Positions 47,701 to 61,010 of a DNA stretch of 64,000 nucleotides are shown here, one piece after another. This stretch comes from Trogon surrucura. Lineage: Eukaryota; Chordata; Aves; Trogoniformes; Trogonidae. The position numbers and the translations under genes are program-made. Under the pieces are notes generated by a model. It was not told the origin of the DNA and ran no database searches. It saw only the letters and a list, made by a program, of their open reading frames with translations. Where the stretch lies: NCBI GenBank assembly GCA_020746105.1, contig CM036618.1:118559161-118623160 (forward strand), in the 5' to 3' direction. How positions within the stretch are numbered: position 1 is the stretch's first letter; each line of letters begins with the position of its first letter.

Positions 47701-49240
47701 GTGTTTTTTCCCCCGCATTTAGTTGATTTTGGGTTTTTTTGGCCGGTTTCTTTTCACCGCGCCGAGCGCTCTATAGAGAGGGAAGCGCTACTAAAAAAAC
47801 CACCCGAACCTGAGCAGTCAATGTTTTTTTTTCCCCTTCTCCTTTCTTTCTCCCCCCCCCCCCCCCCCCGCTCTATAAAAATTACCAACGAAGCAAAGAT
47901 TAACTCCTTTCCCCCCCTCCTCGCCACGCAAAATCAACTCCATCTGCTGCGCCCGAAAGTTAAAAGAATTATTTGCCGTCCGCTTTGCCAGAGGATGAGT
48001 TAGTGCACCCCCAAACCCGGGACTTGGGGGAACCTAAAGCCGAGCCGGGGCAGAAAGATGCTGAGTTTGCCACATCCCATCCCAGACAGCCCCAAAGCCT
48101 CATTTTAACGCGCAGCGCTAAACCGAGGGGGAGAGACCAAACTCTCTCCAGCTCGTTCCCCGCATTGACCATCTTTCCCCCCTCCAGCTTTCCCGTTCAT
48201 CAAACTTCCCTTGGAAATTTAGCAACGCTTTAGTTTGCAAGTAAGGCACTTAAAGCCTGAGTGATATTGTTCTTTCCCCCATATATATATATATATATAT
48301 ATATTTATTTTTAATCTTTCTGTATTTCCTCCAGGAATGAGGGTTGGCGCTACCGTTAGCCTTGTAAAGAAACGCCGGTTGTCTGCTTTTGCATAAACAT
48401 TCGCGTTTCCAAATAAACTTTATAAGGATTTCAATTGGGAAGTGAAGCAGTCGGAGCTGCGAAAGCAAGTGGGGCGAAGACATCGCACTTGAAATTTCAA
48501 ATGTGAACTAATCCAACTTCGTTATTTTTTTACCCCCCTCTTTTCTGGTCTGCTAGTTTGCAATCTGGAGTTCCATACTTTCAAAAAAAAAAAAATATTT
48601 AGTGCCATAGCCCACGGTTAAAATAGTGAAAAATTAGTCTCGTTTCAGAAATTATTTATTTATAGAACGAACATGATTAAAACATAAAAAACACACAAAC
48701 TGCAGCTGCAACAAAAAAAAACCCCACCGTGATTTACGATTATTAAATCTTTGATTGCCATGTTAATGTTTCTTTTTCTACCTTTCATTTGCATTTTAAT
48801 CTATCGAATCTTTACAATTTTGCTGCCTCCTACTCGAATGATTGATTACACATCTGAAAGAGAGAGAAAAAAAAATACTAAGCTTTCTAGGCGAGCTTCT
48901 ATTTTTCCTCCCCCTCCTTCTCTTTGCTGGTTAGCTTTCTGAAACCTTCCTCAACAATGTTAATGCAAGCAGGACAAATTAATTATGCTCTTTTAAATGT
49001 CAAAGGTATAAATAAAAACGCCCCCCCCCCCCCCCTTTCCCTTTTCCTCTCCTTTACCCCTCGCCCCAAATGGGAATATTTTTCCAAGCCGCTTGTTTTA
49101 AAAGCGAGAAGGCATCACCCCGGTAAAATACAATTAAAAGAAACATACGCGCAGCGTCCTGACTGTAAATAAATATTATTGCGTGGACATTTACTTATGG
49201 AATAGCGGAAAAAAAATAAAAATAAAGCAGAGAGGCAGCG
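47701..49240. other. downstream stretch without recognised genes
   Basis: Mixed sequence with C-runs at 47853-47869 and 49021-49034 and a short TA repeat at 48281-48303. Parts at 48370-48440 and 48590-48990 are AT-rich and quiet, for example AATAAACTTTATAAGGATTT, and may be conserved. No gene is supported. Confidence 0.4.
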
Positions 49241-49479
49241 AGAGGCGGGGAGCGGAGGTGAAGGCTGAAGCAGCAGCTCTTCCCTTCGCTGCTGAGTCTC
49301 AGCTTTGGGGCAGTTTCTTCCCCCCACCAAAAAAAAAAAAAGGGGGGCAATAAGGGCGCAGCCCCCGAAGGAAAAGGTGGATTCCCCTTTCCCCCGCACC
49401 CCAGGGGCCGGGGTAGGGGATAGAAAGCCGGGGGGAAGGCGGGGTATTAACGGTGATCCCCAAAAAAGGGGTTGGGTCC

Positions 49480-49715
49480 CACCTGCGGGGGATGCGTCCC
49501 ACGGGGCGGGGATGCCCGGGGAAGGGGGGGGGGCACCTCCTCCTGGGGGGCTGCCCAGACCCACTCGAGGGATGCCCACGCGGGAACACTGCCCCGGGGG
49601 ATGCCCGTAAAGGGATACAACCATGCAGGGGATACTCCCCGATGCCCCCCACGGAGCGACCCCCGCCCGGGGGATGCCCACGCGTGGCAAATCCCCCCGA
49701 GGATGCCCACCCAGA
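49480..49715 (+). repeat. degenerate GC-rich minisatellite (GGGGATGCCC core)
   Basis: The core GGGGATGCCC or GGATGCCCACGCG recurs irregularly, for example at about 49508, 49569, 49598 and 49672, with spacings of tens of bases. It is a decayed GC-rich tandem array that yields Gly/Pro-rich frames on both strands. Confidence 0.7.
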
Positions 49716-49732
49716 GCCCGAGGGGCAGTTTC

Positions 49733-49795
<63 letters not shown>

Positions 49796-49797
49796 TT
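49733..49797 (+). repeat. (TTTA)n tetranucleotide repeat
   Basis: About 16 uninterrupted TTTA units lie directly after the GC-rich minisatellite. The Leu-Phe-Ile-Tyr frames across it are repeat artefacts. Confidence 0.97.
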
Positions 49798-52700
49798 GGG
49801 GGGTGGCGAATCAGCGGAAAAAGAATGGGCAGGGAGGGAGGGGCAGCAGCGCGGAAGCTCCGCACCTGCGGAGAGTGAGAAACCCGTGCGGGCCGGCGGG
49901 AAGATTTAGAGCCGAAGAAATGGCAGATTGTTAAGAAAGTAATAGTAAGGTGTCCCATATAGTACAGTTTTATTGTGGGGTAGTAACTACTAGGATTTAT
50001 TTATTGCCGAGGCTATATAATAAAGATAATGACCGCAAACTCAAGATAAATGCTTACGCCCATCGCTGGTCAATTCTTTTTTATTTAAGAGAGTGATCCG
50101 GAGAGGTGAAAGTCATCTTCCCCCGACCACAAATATCACTCTTGGTTTCCACCAGGTTGTAAACATGACATGCAAATAGAGGAGCTGCTGCCGGGCGCGG
50201 AGGGTTTGCATTTTGGGGGGGGTTGCCCCTTCCTTTTCCTTTCTCCTTGCACCCGCAGAGGAGAGCATCGAGATATAACAACGGGGGTGGGGGGGAATGA
50301 AAAACGTAAAGAACACCCCCAAGCCCTTGCGGAAATGCCCCTTGAAGGGGAAACGCCAGAGGTGGTGGTGGGGGGCGGTTTGGGGGTGCCCCCACCCCTC
50401 TGCCCCCGTCCAGGGCCATCGTGTGTCAGCCCCACAATAAGCGCTTCTACTCCGGGGTGCTTTGGTCCTTGCATGGCCGGGAAAAACAACCAAAAAAAAC
50501 CCAACTCCACACCTGACAGTGAGCTGGGACGGTGGAGAAAGGGGAAAAATAGAGACGGGGGAAAAAAAAAAAAAAAGAAGGGGGGCGGGAGAGGGAAAAT
50601 AAAGTCGTAGAATTTTGTGGTTTGCGCGCAGGGTAAAATTATAAGGTTGGAAAGTGCGAACAATCCTCTTCAATTTTCTACAGCACCAGCGCAGCCTTAA
50701 TCAGAATCCCTGTTTCCAGCCGAAATAACTCCAGTTCTGATTTCCCCAGTCTTCGGCCGCTCTCCCTCCGCCCCCGCTGCGCTGGCCCCTGCGCGCCGCG
50801 CAAGCAGCGCGCAACGCCGCGCCCTCCCCTCCCAGCACCGCGGCTCGCCTGTCGCGCTTCAAAGGGTGATAACCTAATTGTTTCCAGAGTTTAAAAGTAA
50901 TTAAGCTGTATTAAAGGAACTTAAATAAAACCAGTTTGCCCCGCACGGGCTCCCCTTCTCCTTCAGAGGGTGAGTAGGAGCCCCGTTTCTCGAGAAACTG
51001 CGCTGAAAATCGTGCATTTGTGTAACGTACGCGAAAAATGTAAACAGATTTCGTTTTTGAAAGGCTATGGGTAAAGTGGTGGTAATTATGTATAATTAAT
51101 GCTGAAGGGAAAATGAACGCATAATAGGTTCCAAAGATTAAACCATCTGCAACTATCAGGGGAACTTTTAAAGTTTTTTCTTTTCCCCCTCCCTCTTTTC
51201 TTTAAAATACACCTATTTAGGTTTGGGGGTTTTTTTGGTTTTTTTTTGGTTTTTTTTGCTAAGGATTTTTAGATGTAAAAATTCAAGCTAATGTTTATTT
51301 CTCTGAAGTATCTCGATTGAGACCTTTCAGGTCTCAACAATTCTCAGTCTACAACTTTGAAGATGACCCAATATAAAAATAAAGTGAAGGGCAATTTTAA
51401 CCATTATTAACGTTTGCGACACTCAATTTACTTAGGTGCTGGCTTTCCATTTTTGATTACACCATAAGGAAGTTATTTTACTAAGAAATGGTAAGATAAG
51501 GTAAAGACATTCCCACACATTCTTTATATTTTTTTTTTCTCTGGCATGTATTTATTATAGTCTACTCAATCTATTTCAATTTCTAGGTAAAATGTAATTG
51601 CTGGAGCCGGTTTTTTTTTGTTTTCTTTATTTTTTTTTTTCTCCAACAACATGTCTGCGAGGGTAGAACCAGACTGTGAAGATGTAGGTGCTGCTTATCT
51701 GTACGTGACATTCAATGCAAGTGAGTGCACATTTAAATATATTTTTCCTACTATCTCGGTTCGAGTTCACAGAAATAACCCTAGTGCATATAACATTTGC
51801 AAAGGTAGGAATGAATCTGGCTTTAGCAAAGCTAATAGATGTTGAGATGTTGTGTGAGCTGTAACTTCTGCCAGGGACTGTTCCTTTTTGATAACAGTAA
51901 TTCTTAAGGTGTGAAGGTAGAGCTGTTAAACCTCATGTGTCAACGGACCAGTCACCTGAACGGTGGTTTGTAGGGCTGGTGCCTAGAGAAAATAAAAGCA
52001 TTTGTGTAGAAAGAACAATTAAAATCAGCAGGAATGGAGGCTTAAACTGCTCTGCTATCTTTTGCATCCTTTTGAGAGGTAAAAACTCATCTGCTCTGCT
52101 CAGTCCTAAGTTCAGGTCTGGCTCTGGCTGTTCGGGTTTGTGAGGGATGTTTTCTTCTCCAGGAGGGAGAAGAAAATTCCTGTGGGGAATTCACCAGCTG
52201 GCAGTTCAAGACAAGGTTTAGGATGTCAGTCCCACTCCCCAACTATTGTGTCTAGCTTGGAGAAGCAAATTTTTAAGCAACAGGGCTGCTTTTTGAAATC
52301 CACCGTACTGTGGAGGTTTGTATGCTGCTTAATTCCTGAACTTAATTCCTAGGCTCGCTCTTCAATGCAGAAGCCACACAGCTGAGTTTCACCTGGGCAT
52401 TTCTGGAAAACCCAGAGAAGATATTGAAGACCCTGGGACAATAAAGGCGTTTGCTCTTGGGAGCTGATCTAATTTAACCCCTGGAGCTACTCCTCAGCCT
52501 ACCTGGAGGACGAGCTGACGGTGAATCCCAGCCCAGTGACTCACCCAATAACTTTTCCTGAGCGACATCCATGTTTCTGCAGAGATCAAAGTGAGCGCTT
52601 GGGCAAGCGTACATCTGGGGAGGTGGTGGAGGACAGCAAGGCTCGGATGGGGATTGCAGTCTCTGAAGCTTGCTTTTGAGGGGTGAAAGTGGTTTTAAGG

Positions 52701-53608
52701 CCCAATGTCAGTCGTAGAAGCTGTAGTATCTTTTAGGGCTATAAAAATCGGTTTGCTACTAAAATGCTCAGCTATTTGCTGGTGATGGCATGAGGGCAGC
52801 GCTTGCGGGCAGGTGCAGTGATGCCCTGCATTGGTCAGCATTTAGCCATGGTGGGCTTAGCCAGCTCCTGTTCAGTTCCTAATAACTCACGTTATACCAG
52901 AATCATAAACTTCAGCCAGAGACTTTTTATCCCAAGCTTGGAAAATCCCCTGAAAAGGCTCCTGTGATTTTCAGAAAACTTCCCCTCACCCCATGTCCTG
53001 GATGGAGATAAAGAACAAAGCCCCCCACAGCTTGTCACCAGAGTAAATTAACATCACATTTCCCTTTTCAATGCCTTTTGATGTGCGATCTGACGCAGCC
53101 ACCTTACTCTTGCAGGGTATCTAACTTGTCCAAGCACAAGATGAACTAAAAGTCAATGGGGTTTCAGCATCCAAGGCCACCTTAGGGTGATACAGAGCCA
53201 GGGGTGCTGCCTGATGGGAGAGCAAACCACCTCAGAGTACCTCAGTTTCCCCATTGATGGAAGATGCTTGGTGGCTTGGCTGCTTATCCCTCGACTTGTT
53301 GAGGTGAGTTGCAGCCCAGGGTTTGAGTTGCCATCACTGGCTGCTGGGAACATCAAGCTGGTGCTGAAAAAGCAGGTCTATTTTTTTCCTAAAATGCTGT
53401 TCTCGCAGTCCCCATGAGTGGGATCTCCACCTCCCTTCCCAGTTACTTCCCACGGGGGTTTTTTTAGGTGATGAAGCTGGCCTGGCAGAGCTCCCACACA
53501 CCCTTGGGTCCCAGCATGGGGGTGAGACTCAGCGTTTATTTTGTGTGAGCCCCACCCAGAGTGCAGCAGAAAAGGAAACCATCACCTAAATTGTCTTTTT
53601 CTGGCTGG
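49798..53608. other. downstream stretch without recognised genes
   Basis: GC- and CpG-rich patches occur at 49800-49910 and 50740-50860. The latter, with CTGCGCGCCGCGCAAGCAGC, is followed by quiet AT-rich sequence (50865-51130, 51290-51560) with many homeodomain-type cores, such as ATTATGTATAATTAATGC. From 51.6 to 53.6 kb the DNA is GC-balanced and holds nothing I recognise. Confidence 0.4.
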
Positions 53609-53610
53609 AT

Positions 53611-53832
53611 TTCTCTTTCTCTTTCTCTTTCTCTTTCTCTTTCTCTTTCTCTTTCTCTTTCTCTTTCTCTTTCTCTTTCTCTTTCTCTTTCTCTTTCTCT
53701 TTCTCTTTCTCTTTCTCTTTCTCTTTCTCTTTCTCTTTCTCTTTCTCTTTCTCTTTCTCTTTCTCTTTCTCTTTCTCTTTCTCTTTCTCTTCTCTTTCTC
53801 TCTTTCTTCTCTTTCTCTTTTCTTTTTTTTTT
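53611..53832 (+). repeat. (CTTTCT)n hexanucleotide array
   Basis: About 30 perfect six-base units fill 53611-53790, followed by a degenerate tail to about 53832. It is a long pure pyrimidine tract with mirror symmetry. The Phe-Leu and Ser-Leu frames across it are artefacts. Confidence 0.97.
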
Positions 53833-54718
53833 TTCCTTATCTTAAAATCACTTTGCCCAGAGCAGAATTAACAACAGGCCTTGTTAACGAAGGGATCAGC
53901 AACATCTTCCCTGATGGCATTAAAACCTCCTACCTGGCAAATTAGTCCTCCTGCCAACCTCCTTCTCCTCTTACAAAATGTTTTCTGTATTGGAACTTGT
54001 TAGCAGTTTGTTACTTGCACTGATGCTCTTTGCCAGCAGTTAGGGAGATGCTGAGGAGACAGGGCCCAGGTTTGGACCCAGATTTAGCTTTCTGCTGAGT
54101 TTGAGGGCTTGCCTGGCCACTGAATTGGAGCCAGGACTTGCATTTCAATAGGGTGATGCTGAAAGGCAGTGAGTGCTTGTTGTGGGTTTTTTTGCCAAAA
54201 TGTGCCATGCTCTTCTTCCAAATTGGTGTCCCCACCCGTACCAGAAGAGGGGACAAACCAAAATCGGAAAGTAAGGTGTCTGGTCTATTCGGCATCTGTC
54301 CTTGAGTCCCTGTTGAACCTGTCAGCTTGAGAAGGGATTGACCTCTCTTTTGGTGCCACCATATTCATCTAGTGGAGGACACTGTCCTACAGCAGCCAGA
54401 GGATGTAAGGGATCTCCTCAGCTGGCCAATGCCAGGTAGCTGGTGGTGATACTTTTAGCTCAGCTTTGAGATCATGGACAGGGAGTGACCAAAATGTGCA
54501 GTTCAGGCTTTAGGGAGAAGAACACTCTTCTTTTTTTAGCCATTGCTGTATATCTCCTACTTGATGCCTGCCCAGGGACAGAGCTAGGATGCTCCACCAA
54601 ATCTCTCTGCCAAGCAGAGATGTGCAGCTGGCATAGGCATCCCTTGGTACTGGAACCACCAGGCACTGAGTGGGCTGAGATGGAGGGTGTTCAGCAAGAA
54701 GCACGTTGGTTTCACTGA
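53833..54718. other. downstream stretch without recognised genes
   Basis: GC-balanced single-copy-looking sequence with no supported gene or named repeat. Confidence 0.4.
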
Positions 54719-54850
54719 CATAGAATCATCAAATCATCATAGAATCATAGAATCATATCAGCTGGAAGAGACCTAGAAGATCATCGAGTCCAGCCTTTGT
54801 CCCAGCCCTATCAACCTACTAAACGATTCCTCTCAACGCAACATCCACCC
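54719..54850 (-). mobile_element. CR1 LINE 3'-end fragment
   Basis: Repeated AATCATAG units, then GGAAGAGACCTAGAAGATCA and TCGAGTCCAGCC, match the antisense CR1 3' end. The copy is short and diverged and comes from a different subfamily than the three large copies. Confidence 0.85.
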
Positions 54851-55955
54851 GGATAGCGACGGCTCATTTTGGAGTGAAGGAAGGTCCCTCCAGACCCATG
54901 GAGGTGGCAGCTTGAGGCTCTGCAACACGCTTTTTGCAGAGAGCCTTTTTCCAAACGAGTTGCTAGACGTGGTGGGAATTTTTGGTGGAGATTTTTGTCC
55001 TGGGGAGGAAGAAGGAGTCCTTCTAACCTCCCTTTTCCCAAGCTTGCCGGGGACCGGGGTGTTGAGGCTCCCCTCCCAGCTTCCTTCCCCCTGCCCCAGC
55101 CACAAGCCCTGGGGGCTGGGCTGTAAGGACATCTTATCTTGTTTACATAACCCAAGTGCTGGAGGGTGGGCTCTTTCCTTTGGCAAAATGTTCTCATGCT
55201 GGAGGGGCACACCACCTCTGTGAGAGGCAGAGTGGTTACAGCTCGGGCTGGTGTCTTTTTTTTTTTCTTTGGAGAGGGGCAGGAAGAAAACTGGCGCAGA
55301 ATAAAACGGGGAGTTGTAACTCTTAGACACTTGGCTATAACCAGGAAGCCTGGCTGTGTGTGCCGGGAGGGCTCGGAGCACCCTGCAGCTGGGTGTTCTT
55401 GCCTTCTTTTGGGAGAGGGACCCCACTTTTTCCCAGCATAAGGGCTGGGAAACTCTTGCAATGAAGAAGCTGAGGACAGAGAGAATGAGAAACGCCTGTG
55501 TTTTATTCATTTTATTTTTAGCAAGCCTTTCTTGGCATCCAAGCAAGGAGACATGTAGTCGGCTATTAGAGAATAGCAAGGTCCTTGGCCCTCATCACCA
55601 GCCAAGAGGTGCATCTGCTCACCTCTGGCCAAAAAGGACTAGACACAACCCCATCAGCACTAACAAACATCTCCCTCGGAAAAGCCCTGGCAGGGCAGAT
55701 GAGACGGAGGAACGTGCCATAAAACGATCTCCTCGGCAGCGTGGGCTCAGCCTTGCGATGGGCATGACCCCAATCTGCTTTAAATGGACTTTTTATGGCC
55801 TGACATCACCACAGCTGGCCCCACCTGCCTCCCTTCTCGCAGCGGCGCTAGCCCCTCGGTAGGCAAACAGTGAGGCTGATAATCGACGATATTCAGTGCA
55901 TTTCTTGATTAAAACCATCATGGCTTCTGCTTTATAAAGCCCCATGTTTGGCTGA
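54851..55955. other. downstream stretch without recognised genes
   Basis: Open frames of 91-248 codons exist on both strands. They overlap, lack domains and show no codon periodicity I can see, so they are not called as genes. Confidence 0.4.
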
Positions 55956-55959
55956 TGTA

Positions 55960-56052
55960 CAGTGTAAATATAAATATATGCATATATATAATATATGTAA
56001 TATATTTATTACATATGTACATAAATATGTAATATATCTATATATATTATCC
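55960..56052. repeat. AT-rich microsatellite
   Basis: Imperfect TATA/TACATA repeats over about 90 bp. Confidence 0.8.
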
Positions 56053-59000
56053 TGTCTAACCATGGGGATTCTCATTCCACATTTAAATATCTGCTCCATT
56101 TTGAAGGCCTCCAAAGCTCTTCAAGCGCATGTCGCTAAACTGCGTTATCATCCGAGCAAGGGAAACGCAAGGTTTTAGCACACAGAGGCTTAAGATTTGT
56201 TTGTCATTCTTTAATCTTTAGGCTTAAATGCCATTTAGTTGTTATAGTTAGAAAAGCCCTTCAACAACAATAATGAAAAATAAACGATAATTATTATTTT
56301 TTAAAATAATGCAATTCCTTTTTACCTCTTGAAACAACCTTTACGAACTAAATTTTATGCGGGCAGCAAGCAAATATTATTCCGTGTCAATAAGCAATAT
56401 TTTCTCCCCTGCAAAACTAGGAATGCTGAGATAGAGAGCAGCTGAGCTGAGCTTTCCAGGGAAGGGCTCTGACCTTGCTCTTCACATTTTCCAGGTGGAG
56501 AAGCCCTTGTGTCAGCTTAAGTTCCAGCTTCAGACGCGACGAACGCGCAGGCTACGGTTTTTCAACGCGCGTATTCAGGTTGAAATAACCACACTTCGAA
56601 TTTTGGCTTGGGGAATTCCTCTTTGACCAGAGCGGAGGGGAACTTGCTGAAAGATTTGCTTTCTAAAACAGGTTGACCTTACAAGCGTACGGGAGGGTGA
56701 GCTGTGCAATTCAGAGCACAGAAATCCCTGATTTATTAAAGCTCTCCAAAGGGCTACAATCCTTAATAAAGGGGCGACTCCATCAAGGCTGGACTTTCCG
56801 CAGCTAAAAACCAAGGGATTTGTATGTTGGTTACCATCCAGAGTCTATGGGTGGCTGTTTATTGCTGTCCAGAGACAAATTCATCAGGAAATTTAAAGCG
56901 TTCCCCTGAAATAAAGGGGTAACCCCAAAATTATCCCCAGTGCAGAGCAGAGCTGGACTTGCTTTGTCCTTTTTATTTTCACACAGGCACGGGGGCTACT
57001 TGATAGACGTGTGCAAGCGCGAGTAGCGGACAGTTGCAAGAAGACATTGAGCATCCTTTACAAAAAATTGCTTTCTTAATGCTAATCTCCCTTCTTTCCT
57101 CCTCGGCTTCTCTGTTGGGTTCAGTTTTGGAAACTTCTCTACTGGGGGTTTAAAATTCCCCCGCCCAGAACAAGGAGATGTGTAAGAAACAACTTGTAAC
57201 TGGAACTACTCACTCTCTTACAGTAGACATAATCAAAGAAGGTTGGTATTAACTTTATGGTTAGACCAAAAAAGAAAAAAAAAAGGCCTTTGAAGGAGTT
57301 GAATGGAGCTGTTTGTTTTCCCTTTTGGAGCCCTGTTCCTCCAAGGCATGCTGTCATGCTCACTGGACCTGAGTTTTATAGGTTGGACTGGAGCCTTTGA
57401 CAAAACTGAATTTACTTTAAACGACTGAAATTAGATACTTATAATCCAAAGTAACAGCCTAGGGGCTCTCTTGTGTATTATCCTTCACTCTCAGTCCTTT
57501 GCTTTGTAGCGTCAATGGAATAATTTGTTAAGAAAGTAGAAATATAAAGCAATAATTCTGAAATCGAGAAGGAGCATGGACTAACCCTGTGTTTTGCTGA
57601 CACTTGTTATCTTCTTACCTAATATGACGGTGGCTCTCCCAGAGGTGGCCACTTCAGAGCGTGGTTTTGTCAAATCTCTGCTGTTGAAATTATGATTCAA
57701 ATATTATTTTGGTTTTTTGAGTTATTTAAGTGACCCCACTGCTTTCCTTCTCTTCCGATGCGGCAATACATCCACGGCATGGATGGGCATTCAGGTTGGA
57801 GAGCAGAAGATGTCTTTCTACTCCCTGTGAGCGCTTGGATACTCGCTTTCCAACAAATTTTTCAAGGAACTTGAGGTATGTAGGCCTCCTGTCAGTGCTT
57901 TTCAATCTTTTCCAGCAATCTCATCACATGCCACACTCTTCCAAATCTATGGGTCAGATAATCGACTGGATTGGGGCAGTTCTATTGGTTCAGAGCAAAC
58001 ATATATTATTTGAGCATACAGTTCTTAGTATTTCGATCTTGATAAAGTCAATAGCCTCCAAATCACCCAATTTTTCTTTTTCTTGCTTGTACCATTAAGT
58101 TGTGTATGACTGTAGGAAAGGGAGAGGTTTTTTTTCCTTACAGACCTATATACACAAACTAAACTGAACATGAAATATGCTGGGTTGAATGAATGCTGTA
58201 AAAATGGCAAGCAAAACCTTTAAACATGCTGAAAATACTGGGACTGGATTTCCGACTGAGCTGTTCTCCTACTAGTAATGGAGCATTGACTTGGGCAGCA
58301 GTGGACACCCTGTGCCATCAAAAGTAGAAAGTCCCACCAAGGTGCTCACCAAAATCACCGATGCTATTCGCACGGTTCAACAGAAGCCCATGAAATACAA
58401 ACCACGATTGGGGTTTGACGGGTTTAGACTCCCTAACAGCAATTTTCCATCATCCCACACTCCAACAATCCAGCCTTACTTATCCCTTTTCCTGATGTGA
58501 TGCTTCAGGAAGCCCTACCTATGTTTCTCCCTGTATCTCTCCATGAACATTTAAGGAATTTAATGAGGATTATTATTATCAGATTACCCACATGGCTTTC
58601 ACACGAGGGCAAAGAAATACCCTTATGTTGGTTTACACGCAGGCTGTGCTCTAACCTATAATCCAGGCCATGCGCGTCGCGCTCTTAAACAACCAAATTT
58701 GCTACAGGATGCAGAAAGAAGGAACTGAACAGTTTGAAAGGGAAGTGCTGCCTTGAAAACTCTTCTTTAGGTGTTGTTTAGCCTGCGTGATATCTTGGCA
58801 GGTGATGGGATTCCTACCACTTTTGTAAGAGTAACGAGCTTTTTGGCGTAGGAGATTGTGCTTTAGGCATGTGAAGCAGTTGTACGTGGTTTTTGAGCTG
58901 GTCAAGTAGCTTCTTAGTACCTACACCCTCTGCAGTAGGACACGTAACCTATTTTTAAAAACGGGAAGAAGGCACCGTAATAATTCACTGACGTTGCTGC

Positions 59001-60239
59001 ATCGTGGAATTTATGCGTGCCTTACTGTTAATTGAAGAGTATCACATGAGGGCTGTCGTATCACTAATAGAACAAACCCTGAAATCATGAAAGATGTAAT
59101 CGTCGCTGGTTGAAAAGCTTCCTTCTCTTCATGCTTGCGTTGTGGAGGTCTTTAAAATATAAAAAAACCCTAAGAAGAGACTCAGGCATTGACCCTGAGG
59201 TTTCACGGTAGTGGCTGGACGTGGAGGGGCTGTGTTCTTTCACTCTTTGTTTGCTCAAAAAAGGCTGCTACAGGAATGCAAACTTATTTATCTGCCTTTC
59301 CTGAGCTAGCTCAAATATTTAGCGGCTAAGAAACTTCCTCCGAGTCCAGTTTTAAAACTTATCGTTTTCGTCAAAACATGGCTCCCTAGGCCCAATATAG
59401 CACCGAAGAGCCATCATGTGGATCATATGGAAGGCTGGGGGGGAAAAAAAAAAAAAAAAAAATTAATTAATGCGTGGATTACAATGACCTATAAATGTCA
59501 TTGTTTCATCTCAAAGATATATTGGGACTGTAATTTTTACTTAACTCTTTCAAAAGACCACATGTGAGCACCGCCGAATGGATACGGAAATTATTTATAC
59601 AGCATGTTAAGGGGACATTAAAGCGTTCCGTAGCATGTGGTAGGCCTCTCGGAGAGGCGAAAGACACAGATCAGCTATCCAGCTGTGGTGTGCTGCTTGG
59701 GCTCTGCCAAAGCCACCAGATGATGTAGCTTTCCTGCCTCTAAAATAAATGTGATCCCCATTCCCCAGCAAGGGGCTGGATGCACACTCCTGGGCAAGGG
59801 GTTCCCCGTCTTTAAACCCGCAGAGCGGAGAAGGGCAGAGGTTTAATTCTTCATTTTTTTTTTTCTTTTTCCACCACCTGTTTTGTGCCCTGGCTGTATT
59901 TTCTGCCCCCGGGGTTGCTTGCCCTGTGTTAGGTAGGCACCAGCCTTCGCGCTGCAGCTTCCTGCAGGAAACGCAGCATCCCCTGGAGATCAATGGCTTG
60001 TGGCCGCTGCCAGCTTCAGCGATTGTAGTGGTTAGGAAACCCTTTGTAGCTGTGCCTCCTCTGCAAAATAATGGTAATTAAAAGAGAAAAAAAAGAGCAA
60101 GCAGCCATCCGATATGGGCTCCAGCTCCCCAGGGAAGTGACCAGATCCTCCACCCTCCCGCTGTGCTTCTTCCAGCCTGGGATACCGGCCCCAATTCCCC
60201 AGCTTGTGTCTTGGCAGTGAGCACTGGCTGAGAATAAGT
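56053..60239. other. downstream stretch without recognised genes
   Basis: Mostly AT-rich intergenic DNA. Parts at 56190-56430, 57380-57720 and 58480-58640 have quiet composition and homeodomain-type cores, so they may be conserved elements. An A-run sits at 59440-59461. No gene or sizeable repeat is supported. Confidence 0.4.
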
Positions 60240-61010
60240 TATATATACATTTATAAATATATATATGTAGACATACATGTATGTATATATGCGTACATAT
60301 ATATAAGCACACAAAATTTTATATGTATATAAAACATAGATTTAAATTCTCTCTCTTTTTATATATATATTTATATATATACGTGTGTGCAAAATACATA
60401 TGGTACATATATAATATATATATGCAATATATATATGCAAAATACATATGGTGCATATATAAAATATATGTGCAATATATATATGCAAATACATATGGTA
60501 CATATATGCAACATATATATATGCAAAATATATATGCAAAATACTTATGGGACATATATGCAAAATATACATGCAAAATACATATGGTACATATATGCAA
60601 TATATACGTGCAATATATATGTGCAAAATACATATGATGCATATATGCAATATATACATGCAAAATACATATGGTACATATATGCAATATATACATGCAA
60701 TATATATGTGCAAAATACATATGGGACATATATAAAATATATATATGAAATATATATGCAAATACATATGGTACATATATGCTATATATATGCAATATAT
60801 ACGTGTAAAATACATATGGTACATATATAAAATGTATATATGCAATATATATATGCAAAATACATACGGTACATATATGCAATATATACATGCAATATAT
60901 ATGTGCAAAATACCTATGATGCATATAATGCAATATATATATGCAAAATACACATGGGACATATATATATATATATAAAAAAATATATATAAAAATATAT
61001 ATGCAAGATA
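60240..61010 (+). repeat. AT-rich tandem array, about 13 units of 37-52 bp
   Basis: From about 60390 the segment AATACATATGGTACATATA recurs about 13 times with spacings of 37-39 or 47-52 bp, joined by GCAATATATA-type linkers. A less regular TA/TACA part precedes it. Both strands stay open over long distances (up to 223 codons, Tyr/Ile/His/Met-rich) purely because the unit lacks stops, so no coding is called. Confidence 0.93.

Noticed and set aside
53541-53945. Phe-Leu and Ser-Leu repeat proteins
   Set aside because: Pure translation of the CTTTCT array.
54833-55579. 248-codon minus-strand frame downstream of MEIS1
   Set aside because: No domain, overlaps other frames on both strands, and no splice or promoter context; its end runs into a CR1 fragment.
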